Below are positions 1 to 9,176 of a stretch of DNA of 35,666 nt, in pieces. Position 1 is the first letter of the stretch; every line of letters begins with the position of its first letter. The translations under genes and the position numbers were made by a program. The notes under the pieces were generated by a model, which was not told where the DNA came from, did not search any database, and was given only the letters and a program-made list of their open reading frames with translations. This DNA comes from an uncultured Bacteroidota bacterium (GTDB taxonomy: Bacteria > Bacteroidota > Bacteroidia > Chitinophagales > Chitinophagaceae), in the NCBI GenBank assembly GCA_903882965.1, contig CAIRZD010000320.1, positions 1-35,666 on the forward strand, given 5' to 3'.

Positions 1-1153
1 TGGTTCATTAGGCCAGGGAGGAACAATATCAGGGACCATCTATTATGGCGGCGGCGGCGGCGGTGGTTTTTACGGCGGCGGCGGTGGCGGTTATGATGGC
101 GGCGGCGGAGGATCGTCTTATACGAACCCCTCATTAGTAACCGGTGTAAGCATGACGCAAGGATATAATGCAGGGAATGGAAGTATATATTTATTGGCAA
201 ACAGCAGCCCTTATACATATAGTATTGTATGGAGCAGTGCCGCACTGGCAGCGGGTTTTACTAATTCGGCAGACGCTTTGTTTGATACAAGCACTTTAAT
301 TTATATGGCAATACCGCTTGCGGCTCCAGTAGCGGTTTACACAGCAACCTTAACATTAAGTAATGGTACCTGTAGCAGCCCGGGATATATTGTAAGTGTT
401 AACGTAACACCTTCAGTGACACTTGGCAGTAATCCAAGTGTGTGCGCCGGTACAAGCGCCAGCTTGCCTTTTAGTTATGTAGGCTGCTCTCTTTTAGATA
501 CGGTAGCTGCAACTTTCAATTATACGGGTGCTGTACAGACCTATACCGTGCCAACAGGTATAACATCACTTAATGTTGATATACAAGGTGCGGTAGGACA
601 GACAGGAACAGCATATGGCGGCCATGGCGGGAGGGTACAAGGAGCACTTTCGGTAACATCCGGGGAGGTTTTGAATTTATATGTTGGAGGAATAAGTGGA
701 TTCAATGGAGGTGGTGCCGGCAGTGTGTATGGTGGCCGTGGCGGAGATGCATCTGATATCCGGACAGGCGGTGTATCACTTGCAAACCGTGTAATTGTAG
801 CAGGTGGCGGCGGTGGTGGCGGTGCATCATCGGGAGTAGCAGTAGGCGGTGCCGGCGGCAACACTACCGGTGGCACAGCGATAAATTATGTAGATGCAGC
901 TTCGGCAACAGGTGGCACACAAACAGGTGGAGGTATAGGTGGAAATTGGTACGGAACCTATGTAGGGACAAATGGATCAATAGGCCAGGGAGGAACAATA
1001 TCAGGGACCATTTATTACGGCGGCGGCGGCGGCGGCGGTTTTTACGGTGGCGGCGGTGGTGGTTATGATGGCGGCGGCGGTGGATCATCTTATGCCAACC
1101 CCTCTTTAGTAAGCGGTGTAAGCATGACTCAGGGATATAACGCAGGGTTAGGA
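1..1153 (+). repeat. Two copies of a glycine-rich coding module, 972-bp period
   Basis: The segment starting GSLGQGGTISGTIYYGG at base 2 recurs as GSIGQGGTISGTIYYGG at about 974. The shared octamer ggccaggg lies at 11-18 and 983-990, which gives a 972-bp (324-codon) period. Both copies hold runs of ggc/ggt codons (poly-glycine) followed by a SSY-NPSLV segment and SMTQGYNAG. Most bases match over the first 150 bp or so, so the duplication or a gene conversion is fairly recent. The more diverged Ig-like linkers downstream also align. Confidence 0.9.
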
Positions 1154-4125
1154 TCTATTTCTTTAAGTGGATTGGGCACCCCAGTGTATACTTATAATAT
1201 AGCATGGAGCAGCGCAGCTATTACCGCAGGGTTCTCAAATGTAACGGGCGCATCATTGACCGGTTCTGCAATTAATATTACTACACCTGTCGGCGCATCA
1301 GTTGCTGTTTATACGGCTACGGTAACGATAAGCCATAGTAGTGGTTTGAGCAGTGCCACCTACCCGGTAAGTGTAACCATTCTCCCGGCACCAACAAGCA
1401 TTACAGGTGCATCCAGTGTATGTCAATCTGTAGCAACATCATTGAGTGACGCTGCAACCGGAGGCACATGGAGCAGTGATAATACTACAGTTGCCACAGT
1501 GGGTTCATCATCGGGATTGGTTACTGGTTTAGTTCCGGGTACGACAAATATTTCTTACACCACGGGGTGTGGTACAGCGGCAGCAACGGTAATCACTGTT
1601 AACGGTTTGCCTGCTCCGGGGGCAATTTCCGGCCCTTCAATTGTGACAACTTCGTCGAACATTACGCTCACAGATGCAGTATCCGGCGGTGTATGGAGCG
1701 CCAGCAATTCAAATGCAACTGTTTCGGGTGGTGTTGTGACAGGTGTAACTGTAGGCAGTGTTACTATTTCCTATTCAGTTACAGGTGGCTGTGGTACTGC
1801 ATTTGCTACGAAAGCTATAACTGTCAGCAACTACTTTTTGCCGGCTATTACAGGTACACAATCGTATGTGCGGGATCAGCGACTACTTTGTCGGATGTGG
1901 CCACAGGGGGTACCTGGAGCAGTAATAACCTACCGGTTGCGACTGTTGGCGGCACCAGTGGCGTTGTGATTGGTGCAAGTGCAGGTACTGCAACCATCAC
2001 TTATTCACAAGGAGGCGTTTATACAACAGCTATAGTTACTGTAAACGCGGTGCCATTGCCTGTGCAGGGAGCTACATCAGAATGTGCAGGTACAACAGTA
2101 ACACTAAGCGATAATACTTCAGGGGGCACATGGAGCAGTACAGGTGATGTGAGTGTTGTAGAAACAGGTACAAATTCAGCAACGGTTACAGCAGGTGGTA
2201 CCAGTGGAACAGGTTCAGTCACTTATACACTTGCGGATGGTTGTTATGCTACCTATCCTAATACTGTACTGGCCCTCCCATCAGCTATCATTTCTTCAGG
2301 TGGTGTTTGTGTTGGCGGTACAACGATGTTAAGTGATGCTACGCCGGTTGCGTTTTCATGGACAAGCAGCAATACATCAGTAGCGACGGTTGTAATTTCA
2401 GGAGTGGTTACGGGAGTTTCAGCCGGAACGTCCACGATCACTTATAAGATTAATACAGGCTGCACAACTACAACCGTGATTACTGTAAACGCGGCGCCAA
2501 CTGCTATTACAGGGAATATCCCGGTATGTGCAGGGCTGACAAACACCCTTAGCGATGCAATAAGTGGAGGGGTATGGACTTCAGGGACAACAGGTATTGC
2601 AACGGTAGGCTCGGGTAACGGTATAGTAACAGGTGTTGCAGCGGGAACAGCAAAGATCACCTATACTACTCCGGGCGCTTGTGCTGTTAATGCAACAGTA
2701 ACTGTAAATGGTATACTTCCGGTAGCCGGTGGTGCATCAGTGCCTGTTGGTGCATTTATCACATTGTCTGATATAACCAGCGGTGGCAGATGGAGCAGTG
2801 GTAATACCGGTGTTGCATCAGTTGGCTCGTCAACAGGTATAGTATCCGGAGTAAGTATTGGTGCTGCTGCTATTACTTATACGCTTAGTTCCGGTTGTGT
2901 CAGCAGTACAACTGTAAACGTTATTGCAGCATCGCCTATTACTTATGGTACGTATAATGGTTGCCAGCGCGATACTGCAATGTTGAGCAACAGCACGGCG
3001 GGCGGCTCATGGACCAGCAGCAACAATACGATTGCTGTGGTACCCAATCCGGCGATAGGAGAAGTTATAACCAGTAGTGTTAATGTGGGGACAGTAACTA
3101 TTACGTATACCTATAGCGGATGGAATACAACTACCGTACTGACTGTAAATGCAACACCCAAGCCCATACATGGTGCGACTTCTATGTGTGCAGGTACGGT
3201 AGTATCATTAAGCGATACCACAAGTGGCGGCGTATGGGCCAGCAATAATACAAATGCAACAATAGCGGGAGCAGGAAGTACGATATCTGTAACCGGTTCT
3301 GCCACAGGTTCAAGTATAATTACATTTACTGCAGGCAATGGTTGTTATACTACTTATCCGATACTTATCAATAAGAACCCATCACCTATTTTGGGTAACT
3401 TAACTGTGTGCCAGGGGTTAACAACTGCATTAAGCGATACATCAAATACTTCTGTTTCATGGACCAGCAGTAATACTCTTATAGCTACAGTAGGGGCTTC
3501 CGGTGTTGTGACTGGTGCGGCAACCGGTATGGCCATGATCACTTATAAAATATTGCCGGGTAATTGTATAACAACACAGACCATAACAGTGAACCCGGTG
3601 CCGGTTGTAAATGCGATCACCGGACCTGCAAGCATAGCAGAAGGAGCACCGCAAACTTTAACAGAGACTACACCAGCTGGTATATGGAGCAGTAGTAATA
3701 CAGCTAAAATAGCACTCAGCGGTAGTACCGGATTAACGGTAACTGCAACGGCGCTGGCTTTAAGCGGCTCATCTGTGATCAGTTATGCTGTTACTTCGGG
3801 TGGATGTACAACAACAAAGACACTCACCATTACATCAACTAACCCGCCGCCTCATGGTGGTAGTACAGGGGTAGAGCTATTGCCTGTGCAGGTGGGAGCG
3901 GTATCATTGTATCCTAATCCTTCTAACGGGGCAATTAACATAAGGGCTGATGTGGCAGGTGTATTCTATTTGTATTCATTAGATGGTAAGGCTTTGGGCG
4001 CTTATAAGATAAGTGAAGGTGTCACGAGCGTAACCTTGCTGAATGAGCTTGCACCCGGCATATATATGGGTAGGTATTTAGGTGATGATGGAAACGTGGC
4101 TTTATTTAAGGTAGTGAAGGAATAG
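2..4125 (+). CDS. Giant glycine-rich / Ig-repeat T9SS surface protein, 5'-partial, one frameshift
   Basis: The reading frame is open from base 2, so the true start lies outside the window. Seen in order: the end of a glycine-rich module (to about 180), an Ig-like linker, a second glycine-rich module (about 520-1110), another linker, eleven BIG2-like Ig repeats of about 70 residues (1390-3840), and a C-terminal sorting domain with the YPNP motif ending ALFKVVKE. The sorting domain marks a T9SS substrate, exported and held on or released from the outer surface. The array suggests an adhesin or matrix protein, which is inference. One base appears to be missing at about 1862-1864: repeat 3 begins in one frame (up to ITGTQS) and continues in another (VCAGSATTLSD). 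This is either a sequencing error, a recent mutation or phase variation. A terminator follows at 4141. Confidence 0.85.
1390..3840 (+). repeat. Eleven BIG2-like Ig repeats with a five-repeat super-period
   Basis: Each unit of about 70-74 residues has the pattern VCAG..(T/S)LSD..(S/T)GG.WSS.N..(V/I)ATV..(S/G)G.VTG...G...ITY..(G)C...T.(I)TVN. Most units carry two cysteines, one near each end, which could pair. Units 1-5 match units 6-10 in order. For example units 4 and 9 both have a GATS-CAGT start and a GCY-TYP end, and units 2 and 7 both lack the first cysteine. The offset is about 1.1 kb. The array therefore seems to have grown by duplicating a block of five. Confidence 0.85.
1862..1864 (+). 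other. Apparent 1-bp deletion (frameshift) in the surface protein
   Basis: Upstream of this point the repeat reads ITGTQS in the frame of base 2. Downstream the expected VCAGSATTLSDVATGG reads in the frame of base 1864. Adding one base after 1863 restores a repeat that matches the other ten in length and pattern. Without it the upstream frame stops at 1969. Confidence 0.8.
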
Positions 4126-4301
4126 ATGGTAAATGTTATCAAACCGCCTGCTTTTGTTTGATTCACATAGGAGTCAAATGGGAGCAGGCGGTTTTTTTAT
4201 TGTGTATGCAGCTGAATAGAAAACCGGTTGCTGAATTACGCTCATTAGCTGTTTTATGCCGGTAAAAGCTTGACGTATAAGGGTGCTATCGCAAATAAAG
4301 G
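4072..4301 (+). repeat. Direct repeat copy A: T9SS gene tail, terminator and 3' flank
   Basis: This stretch covers the last codons of the surface protein, its terminator and about 100 bp beyond. It is repeated with small changes at 5303-5512. Shared blocks include the ALFKVVKE codons, the terminator stem, tattgtgtatgc and gccggtaaaagct, then gacgta and agggtgctatcgcaa. The two copies flank the TPR gene. Confidence 0.85.
4141..4198 (+). terminator. Intrinsic terminator of the surface protein gene
   Basis: A 12-bp stem (aaaccgcctgct at 4141-4152 with agcaggcggttt at 4183-4194) carries an inner stem formed by tttgattc and gagtcaaa. A run of T follows to 4198. A decayed copy lies at 5374-5422. 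Confidence 0.85.
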
Positions 4302-4356
4302 TCATAGCAATGATGATTAAAAGCAGTAGTGATTATTAGTTCATACAGCCGGCCTA

Positions 4357-4388
4357 TTTGGAAAATCCATTTTGTTGTAATATGTTTA
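4357..4388 (+). promoter_or_regulatory. Likely Bacteroidota promoter for the TPR gene
   Basis: TTTG at 4357-4360, a 20-base spacer, then TATGTTTA at 4381-4388. This is one base off the -7 consensus TAnnTTTG, with ideal spacing. Only four bases separate the box from the ATG at 4393. Confidence 0.5.
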
Positions 4389-4392
4389 ATTA

Positions 4393-5316
4393 ATGAAAAG
4401 GCAATTTATTCTGATTTTATTGTTGCTTTTGCCAGTGATGCTGTATGCCCAGAAAGAAGGCCAGGCACTGATAGACTCGTTATTGAAAGAAGTATCAGTT
4501 GCAAAGAATGATACTATCAAAATAAAGCTGGGATCACGCATCACATATGAGTATGCTTATAATGATCTGGAGGTTGGTATAAAGTATGGTTTGCAGGTAT
4601 TAGAGTTGGCCAGGCAAGTGAAATATAGTGCGGGACTGGAGAACCTATATGGCGCTTTAGGGGCTAATTATCTTCAGAAATCAGATTACCCAAAAGGGCT
4701 GGAGTATTTTTTACTTTGTTTAAAACTTGGAGAAGAAAGAGGAGATAAAAAGGATATTGAACTCAGGGCGTATAATATCAGCAGTGCCTATTTCAACATC
4801 AATGATTTTGCTAAAGCATTGGAATATAGTGAGCAATCTTTAAAGATAGCTAAAGAGCTAAAGGATACGATGATGATCGCCTCTAACTTATCTAATATGG
4901 GGGCAGTTTACAGTGTTGAAAAAAAAGCTGATAAAGCCCTTGAATATCTATTTAATGCATTAAAGCTGCTTGACCAGCAAAAAGACAAACAATTTACAGC
5001 AACGACGCTACAGCATATCAGCGCTACGTATATAGGGATGAAGGATTATGAACATGGGCTTGAATATGCAGATAAAGCTTTGAAAATATATATGGAGATC
5101 GGAGACACATCGGGGATGAGTTTAAGTTTCCAGAATATAGGGATAGGTTATTTAAATATGGCTACTGACAGCTCTAATAAAGACTCTTATGAACAAGGGG
5201 GCATATACAGCAATCAGTATCTTCAAAAATCAATTGAATACCTGGAGAAAAGCCGAGAACTATTTAAAACATTGCAAAGTCTTGGAAATTTATCTGATGT
5301 AGATTCTAACGGGTGA
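4393..5316 (+). CDS. Exported TPR-repeat protein, 3'-truncated
   Basis: Residues 1-19 form a signal peptide ending in ALYAQ-type sequence (LYAQ). Five tetratricopeptide repeats follow from about residue 60, each with the GxxYxxxxDYxKALEYxxxxL pattern. In Bacteroidota, TPR regions like this usually form the periplasmic sensor half of a longer protein, followed by a membrane helix and a histidine kinase or LuxR-type DNA-binding output. Here the frame stops just after the fifth TPR, and from about 5300 the DNA matches the 3' end of a T9SS gene instead. The last residues (DSNG) come from that foreign DNA. The product is probably a truncated sensor with no output domain. Whether it still functions is unknown. 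It has a plausible promoter of its own at 4357. Confidence 0.75.
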   Translation: MKRQFILILLLLLPVMLYAQKEGQALIDSLLKEVSVAKNDTIKIKLGSRITYEYAYNDLEVGIKYGLQVLELARQVKYSAGLENLYGALGANYLQKSDYPKGLEYFLLCLKLGEERGDKKDIELRAYNISSAYFNINDFAKALEYSEQSLKIAKELKDTMMIASNLSNMGAVYSVEKKADKALEYLFNALKLLDQQKDKQFTATTLQHISATYIGMKDYEHGLEYADKALKIYMEIGDTSGMSLSFQNIGIGYLNMATDSSNKDSYEQGGIYSNQYLQKSIEYLEKSRELFKTLQSLGNLSDVDSNG

Positions 5317-5356
5317 AGATGGAAGTGTGGCCTTATTTAAGGTAGTAAAGGAATAG
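5303..5356 (+). pseudogene. Remnant C-terminus of a second T9SS sorting-domain gene
   Basis: In the frame of base 5303 the DNA reads ILTGEDGSVALFKVVKE and then tag. The living gene ends GDDGNVALFKVVKE at 4125. A stop codon (tag at 5300-5302) lies immediately upstream in this frame, and there is no further match to a sorting domain. Only about 17 codons of the second gene survive, fused behind the TPR gene. Confidence 0.8.
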
Positions 5357-5373
5357 ATAGTGAATGTTATAAA

Positions 5374-5422
5374 ACCGCCTGCTTTTGTTTGATTCACTAC
5401 GAATCAAGTGGAAGCAGGCGGT
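5374..5422 (+). terminator. Decayed copy of the surface-gene terminator
   Basis: The stem accgcctgctt (5374-5384) pairs with aagcaggcggt (5412-5422), and an inner stem ttgattc pairs with gaatcaa. The T run seen at 4192-4198 is replaced by tattatatt, so termination may be weaker. Confidence 0.6.
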
Positions 5423-5555
5423 ATTATATTGTGTATGCCGCTGAATTATGCCCGCCAACTAATGTGTGCCGGTAAAAGCTTTGACGTACAAGGGTGCTAT
5501 CGCAAGGAATGGTGATGGCTGTGACGGGGCTGGCCCCCCATCTTTTTTATTGCAT

Positions 5556-6032
5556 TTACTGCCTTTTATATAGTGTAACGTTGCTGGTGATATGCTTGTT
5601 GTATGTATAGTAGATATTGATAATGACGTGATTAATGTTGTTGGCGGTATCAAGGAGCGTAGTATTGTATGTTACATAGCCGGTTGGACCCTGGGCAAGG
5701 TTTTGCAATGTTGTAATCGAGTCTATTGCGGTCAAACTGTCTCCATAGCTATAGGTGGTTGTATAATACTTAGCTGTAGCTATAATAGTAGCGGTATCGG
5801 GAGCAGTGATGTGCAAAGTATCGGGCCAGGAGAAGCTTTGCAATACCTGTGACCCATCGGGCTTGGTGAAAATGCTGTCGCCTGAGGTAATACCGGTATA
5901 TATACCGGTAATGCTGTCTATATTGGCTGCCGTAGATACCAGTATGGTAGGGGTAGCAGTAGTGCTTTTTTTGCAGCAGAAGCAGGTTGCAGCAAGTAAT
6001 ATTATTATAGGCAGACTTACCTTAAAATTCAT
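5556..6032 (-). CDS. Small exported lipoprotein of unknown function
   Basis: A 158-residue product. The start at 6032 (MNFKVSLPI) is preferred over an upstream ATG at 6083, because the upstream start would put extra residues before the signal sequence and a -7 box lies between the two. Residues 1-20 form a hydrophobic signal ending in CFCCKKS, so a lipoprotein is likely. Which cysteine carries the lipid (17, 19 or 20) is unclear because none has a textbook lipobox. The rest is Thr/Ser/Tyr/Ile-rich with alternating short strands, suggesting a small beta domain. No family was recognised. It converges on the TPR and T9SS remnant region. Confidence 0.7.
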   Translation of the reverse strand: MNFKVSLPIIILLAATCFCCKKSTTATPTILVSTAANIDSITGIYTGITSGDSIFTKPDGSQVLQSFSWPDTLHITAPDTATIIATAKYYTTTYSYGDSLTAIDSITTLQNLAQGPTGYVTYNTTLLDTANNINHVIINIYYTYNKHITSNVTLYKRQ

Positions 6033-6046
6033 GTGGTGTGTTTGCG

Positions 6047-6054
6047 CAAAGATA
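6047..6054 (-). promoter_or_regulatory. -7 box upstream of the lipoprotein gene
   Basis: On the minus strand this reads TATCTTTG, an exact TAnnTTTG match, 14 bases before the ATG at 6032. No clear -33 TTTG was found at the usual spacing. Confidence 0.45.
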
Positions 6055-6285
6055 GAAAATAAGGTTGCATAAAGCAGGCCCACGGGCGATTTAACAAAAT
6101 GCTACAATACGGGGCGGTAAATAGCTACTGCTAAACACTTTTATTTGTATGTTGATAATTTACATTCAATATAAATAATTGCCCTATATTCCGAAATTTA
6201 TTTATAAATTAGCATATAATAATTTGTTGCGATTCTTGGTATGCATGCAAATTATTTTTCCATTACCTTTTTTAAATTTTTTATA

Positions 6286-8982
6286 ATGAAAAAAATATTA
6301 CTGCTATGCGGCGGTATCGTGTTTTGCGTGCGCGTAGCTGCACAGCCAATGGTGACCGGTAACACAGATCATGTGAAACTGAGCGATGTAGTGGCAAAAT
6401 ATACACAGGCTCATCCTGATTACGGCAAGAAAGCGAGTGGTGTAGCATATACGGTACTTCCCGGCCTGCCAAAAGAAAAAGACGAGAAGGACTACCAGTT
6501 TGACCGTTGGTTGTGGTATTGGAAGCAGCACCTTGACGGCAATGGTTATCTTGTTTCTCCGGCTAAAACATGGGACGAACTGAAGAAACAACAGGGACGG
6601 ATGAAAAACAACTCCGCAGCGAGAACAACATCGGGCAGCACGGCAGCATGGGCATTCCAGGGACCGGACTCTTCGGGGGCAGATGGTAATGGTGTGGGCC
6701 GTATAAACGTTGTTGCTTTTCATCCCACTGATGCGAATACTTACTGGATTGGCAGCCCCGGCGGTGGTGCATGGAAGACCACTAATAACGGTGGCTCATG
6801 GACATGCATGACGGATCAATTGCCATTGCTAAGTATTTCTGATATCGTATTCAATCCATTGAATGCGGGTACTGTTTATTTATGTACCGGTGACCGGGAC
6901 GGCCAGGATTATCCCGGTGTAGGCGTACTGAAATCTTATGATGGTGGCACTACATGGAATGCTACCGGTATGGCATGGTCGGAATCAAGTTATTATACAG
7001 CGAACTCTATGGTAATAAACCCGGTAGACACCAACTCCCTGATATTAGCAACAACAACCGGTATTGAAAGATCTTTTGACGGAGGCACTACATGGACCGC
7101 GGTAGGCCCTGCAGGTAATTTTTACCAGGTATTGTATTGCCCTGGTGATACCAACATTGTTTATGCAACCACATTTAATTATGGTGGACCCAGCGCGCAG
7201 GTATACCGCTCTACTGATGCAGGCATGACATGGGCAGTGGTATCGGCATCTTCATGGACCGCAATGGACAGGATATCGCTTGCAGTAACTGCCGCTAACC
7301 CTGCAATAGTAAAGGCACTGACATCATCATCAACATCAGCTGATGCCGATGGTTTGGCAGGCATTTATAGTTCTTCAGATACGGGGCATACGTTTACTGA
7401 AGTATATACTCCGGGTAACTGTAGCTCTGGCAATCAAAATCTTTTATCTTTTAATTCTGATGGCACGCAGTGCGGCGGCCAAGGGTTTTATGACTTGCCG
7501 ATTGCCATTAGCCCTACTAACCAGGATTCTGTATTTATAGGAGGGGTAAACACATTTGCATCCGGAGACGGTGGCGCAACCTGGTATTGTGTAAATCAAT
7601 GGACAGATTACTGGGGCCCAGGCTCAGGCCTTGTGGCAGGTGTTATCGCTATTCATGCAGATAAACATTTTATAGGATTTAACCCGCTTATGCCCGGCGT
7701 ATTTTTTGAAAGTAATGATGGCGGTGTTTATTCTACGGCTTATCCACCTTCCGGTTCGGGTGTATGGAATAACCTGACCAACGGCATTGGTATTACAGAG
7801 ATCTACAGGACCGCAGTAAGTAATACGGCACATTATGAATTGCTTGGCGCGCAGGATGTGGGTAGTAAAATGGTACAACCCGGTTTATACCAGGAGGCAG
7901 ATGGCGGCGATGGTATGGAATGCCAGATAGACCCGGTAGATTCTACTGTTGCTTATACATCGATCTATAATGGAACTATAGATTTACAAAACCCATTTAC
8001 ATCACTGGGTTTCACAAACGACATTTCTTCCAATATTTTGGGAGGTTCAATTGAAGGAACAGGTGGCTGGATAACACCGTTTGTGCTGGAGCCAAGTTGT
8101 CATACCTGTATACTTGCCGGTTATGCGGCAATATATAAAAGCACGAATGAGGGTAATACATGGACTGCTATTTCACCTACCTTAACTTCGGGTGATCTTT
8201 ACCGGGTAGTAGCTACCGCAGCTGATCCAAACACCATTTTTGCGACTGAAGATGCCAGCTCTCAGAATATCTATTATACCCATACAGGAGGAAGCCCCTG
8301 GACAACGCTTACAGCGCCTTATGCAGGTTCGCAGTATATCAGTGACATTAAAATAGATCCAAGGGATGCTAACCATATCTGGATAACTTATTCGGGATAT
8401 GGAAGCCCGCAGGTAGCTGAATGGAGCGCTACAGGAGGATGGACACAAATGAACACCGGCCTGCCTGATGTACCGGTAAGCTGTTTTGCAATAGACTACC
8501 TGAGCAGGGATATATATGTAGGCACAGAAATAGGTGTTTATTACCGGGATAGCACAATGACCAGTTGGGCTCCATATACCACAGGTATGCCAAGTGTTAA
8601 TGTAACTGACCTGGAGATAAACTATGGCACTAACCAGATATGGGCAGCTACATTTGGCAGAAGCCTGTGGAGCTCACCAAAGAATACTACTACAATATTG
8701 CCGGTGTCGGTAATGGCTATAGTGCCGTTTGTGGCAGATGGAGTTACCATAAGCCCTAATCCAAATCATGGCAATTTTACTGTTACTGTAAAAAACATTG
8801 CTGATAAACAGGTGGTGATGCATGTAACGGATGAAAACGGGAAAACGGTGTGGCAAGGTAACGGTATACTTAAAGGAGGCCGGCTGGATGTAAATATTCC
8901 GGGGCTGGTAGCAGGTAATTATATTTTTGAAATCAGATCCGGCAATGTAATAGAAGGGAAGCAAAAGCTGGTGATCTACTAG
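6286..8982 (+). CDS. T9SS-secreted Asp-box beta-propeller protein (paralog 1)
   Basis: An 898-residue product from MKKILLL. The upstream in-frame ATG at 6241 is less likely because it would place 15 residues before the signal peptide. After the signal peptide (VAAQ) comes a conserved leader (VKLSDVV, LPGLPKE, YQFDRWLWYWKQH), then many Asp-box motifs of the S/T-x-D/N-x-G-x-T-W type (KTTNNGGSWT, KSYDGGTTWN, RSFDGGTTWT, YKSTNEGNTWT). These mark a sortilin/BNR/GH74-like propeller. A cysteine pair sits in EPSCHTCIL. The last 80 residues are a sorting domain (ISPNPNHGNF to KQKLVIY). The fold is clear but no catalytic residues can be assigned, so whether it is an enzyme or a binding protein is open. 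It is a close paralog of the next gene. Confidence 0.85.
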   Translation: MKKILLLCGGIVFCVRVAAQPMVTGNTDHVKLSDVVAKYTQAHPDYGKKASGVAYTVLPGLPKEKDEKDYQFDRWLWYWKQHLDGNGYLVSPAKTWDELKKQQGRMKNNSAARTTSGSTAAWAFQGPDSSGADGNGVGRINVVAFHPTDANTYWIGSPGGGAWKTTNNGGSWTCMTDQLPLLSISDIVFNPLNAGTVYLCTGDRDGQDYPGVGVLKSYDGGTTWNATGMAWSESSYYTANSMVINPVDTNSLILATTTGIERSFDGGTTWTAVGPAGNFYQVLYCPGDTNIVYATTFNYGGPSAQVYRSTDAGMTWAVVSASSWTAMDRISLAVTAANPAIVKALTSSSTSADADGLAGIYSSSDTGHTFTEVYTPGNCSSGNQNLLSFNSDGTQCGGQGFYDLPIAISPTNQDSVFIGGVNTFASGDGGATWYCVNQWTDYWGPGSGLVAGVIAIHADKHFIGFNPLMPGVFFESNDGGVYSTAYPPSGSGVWNNLTNGIGITEIYRTAVSNTAHYELLGAQDVGSKMVQPGLYQEADGGDGMECQIDPVDSTVAYTSIYNGTIDLQNPFTSLGFTNDISSNILGGSIEGTGGWITPFVLEPSCHTCILAGYAAIYKSTNEGNTWTAISPTLTSGDLYRVVATAADPNTIFATEDASSQNIYYTHTGGSPWTTLTAPYAGSQYISDIKIDPRDANHIWITYSGYGSPQVAEWSATGGWTQMNTGLPDVPVSCFAIDYLSRDIYVGTEIGVYYRDSTMTSWAPYTTGMPSVNVTDLEINYGTNQIWAATFGRSLWSSPKNTTTILPVSVMAIVPFVADGVTISPNPNHGNFTVTVKNIADKQVVMHVTDENGKTVWQGNGILKGGRLDVNIPGLVAGNYIFEIRSGNVIEGKQKLVIY

Positions 8983-9176
8983 GAGGGCTTGCAGTTTTTA
9001 TTAAAAGCGCTCGTTATTAATGAGTAGCAGCAAATCTTTTTTGTTTTGAATAACCCAAGATTAGGATCTTTTTTTACGTCTATATTGTATAGGGCACTTG
9101 TATGCTGCCGGGCATGTTTCATAGGCGGGTATTTTATTGAGTAATTGGTTCTTTTTTGTGCCTTTAAAAATGTTTT

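Larger units (their letters stand above)
5303..5512 (+). repeat. Direct repeat copy B of the T9SS gene tail
   Basis: This is the second copy of 4072-4301, in the same orientation, carrying the gene remnant, a decayed terminator hairpin and the same 3' flank up to ctatcgcaagg. Confidence 0.85.

Noticed and set aside
541-1088. Minus-strand open frames rich in P and H/R opposite the glycine-rich module
   Set aside because: They are mirrors of the ggc/ggt codon runs on the other strand. Poly-proline and histidine/arginine runs are exactly what the reverse frames of poly-glycine give.
5592-6072. Plus-strand frames over the lipoprotein gene
   Set aside because: The minus-strand product has a signal sequence and a promoter box. 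The plus-strand frames have neither and are valine/isoleucine-rich mirrors.
6304-6772. Minus-strand frames inside the propeller gene
   Set aside because: They overlap a complete, well-supported gene and have no recognisable domain or promoter.
9057-9075. Terminator after the first propeller gene
   Set aside because: A 5-bp A/T-rich stem with a T run, about 75 bp after the stop. It is too weak to call.
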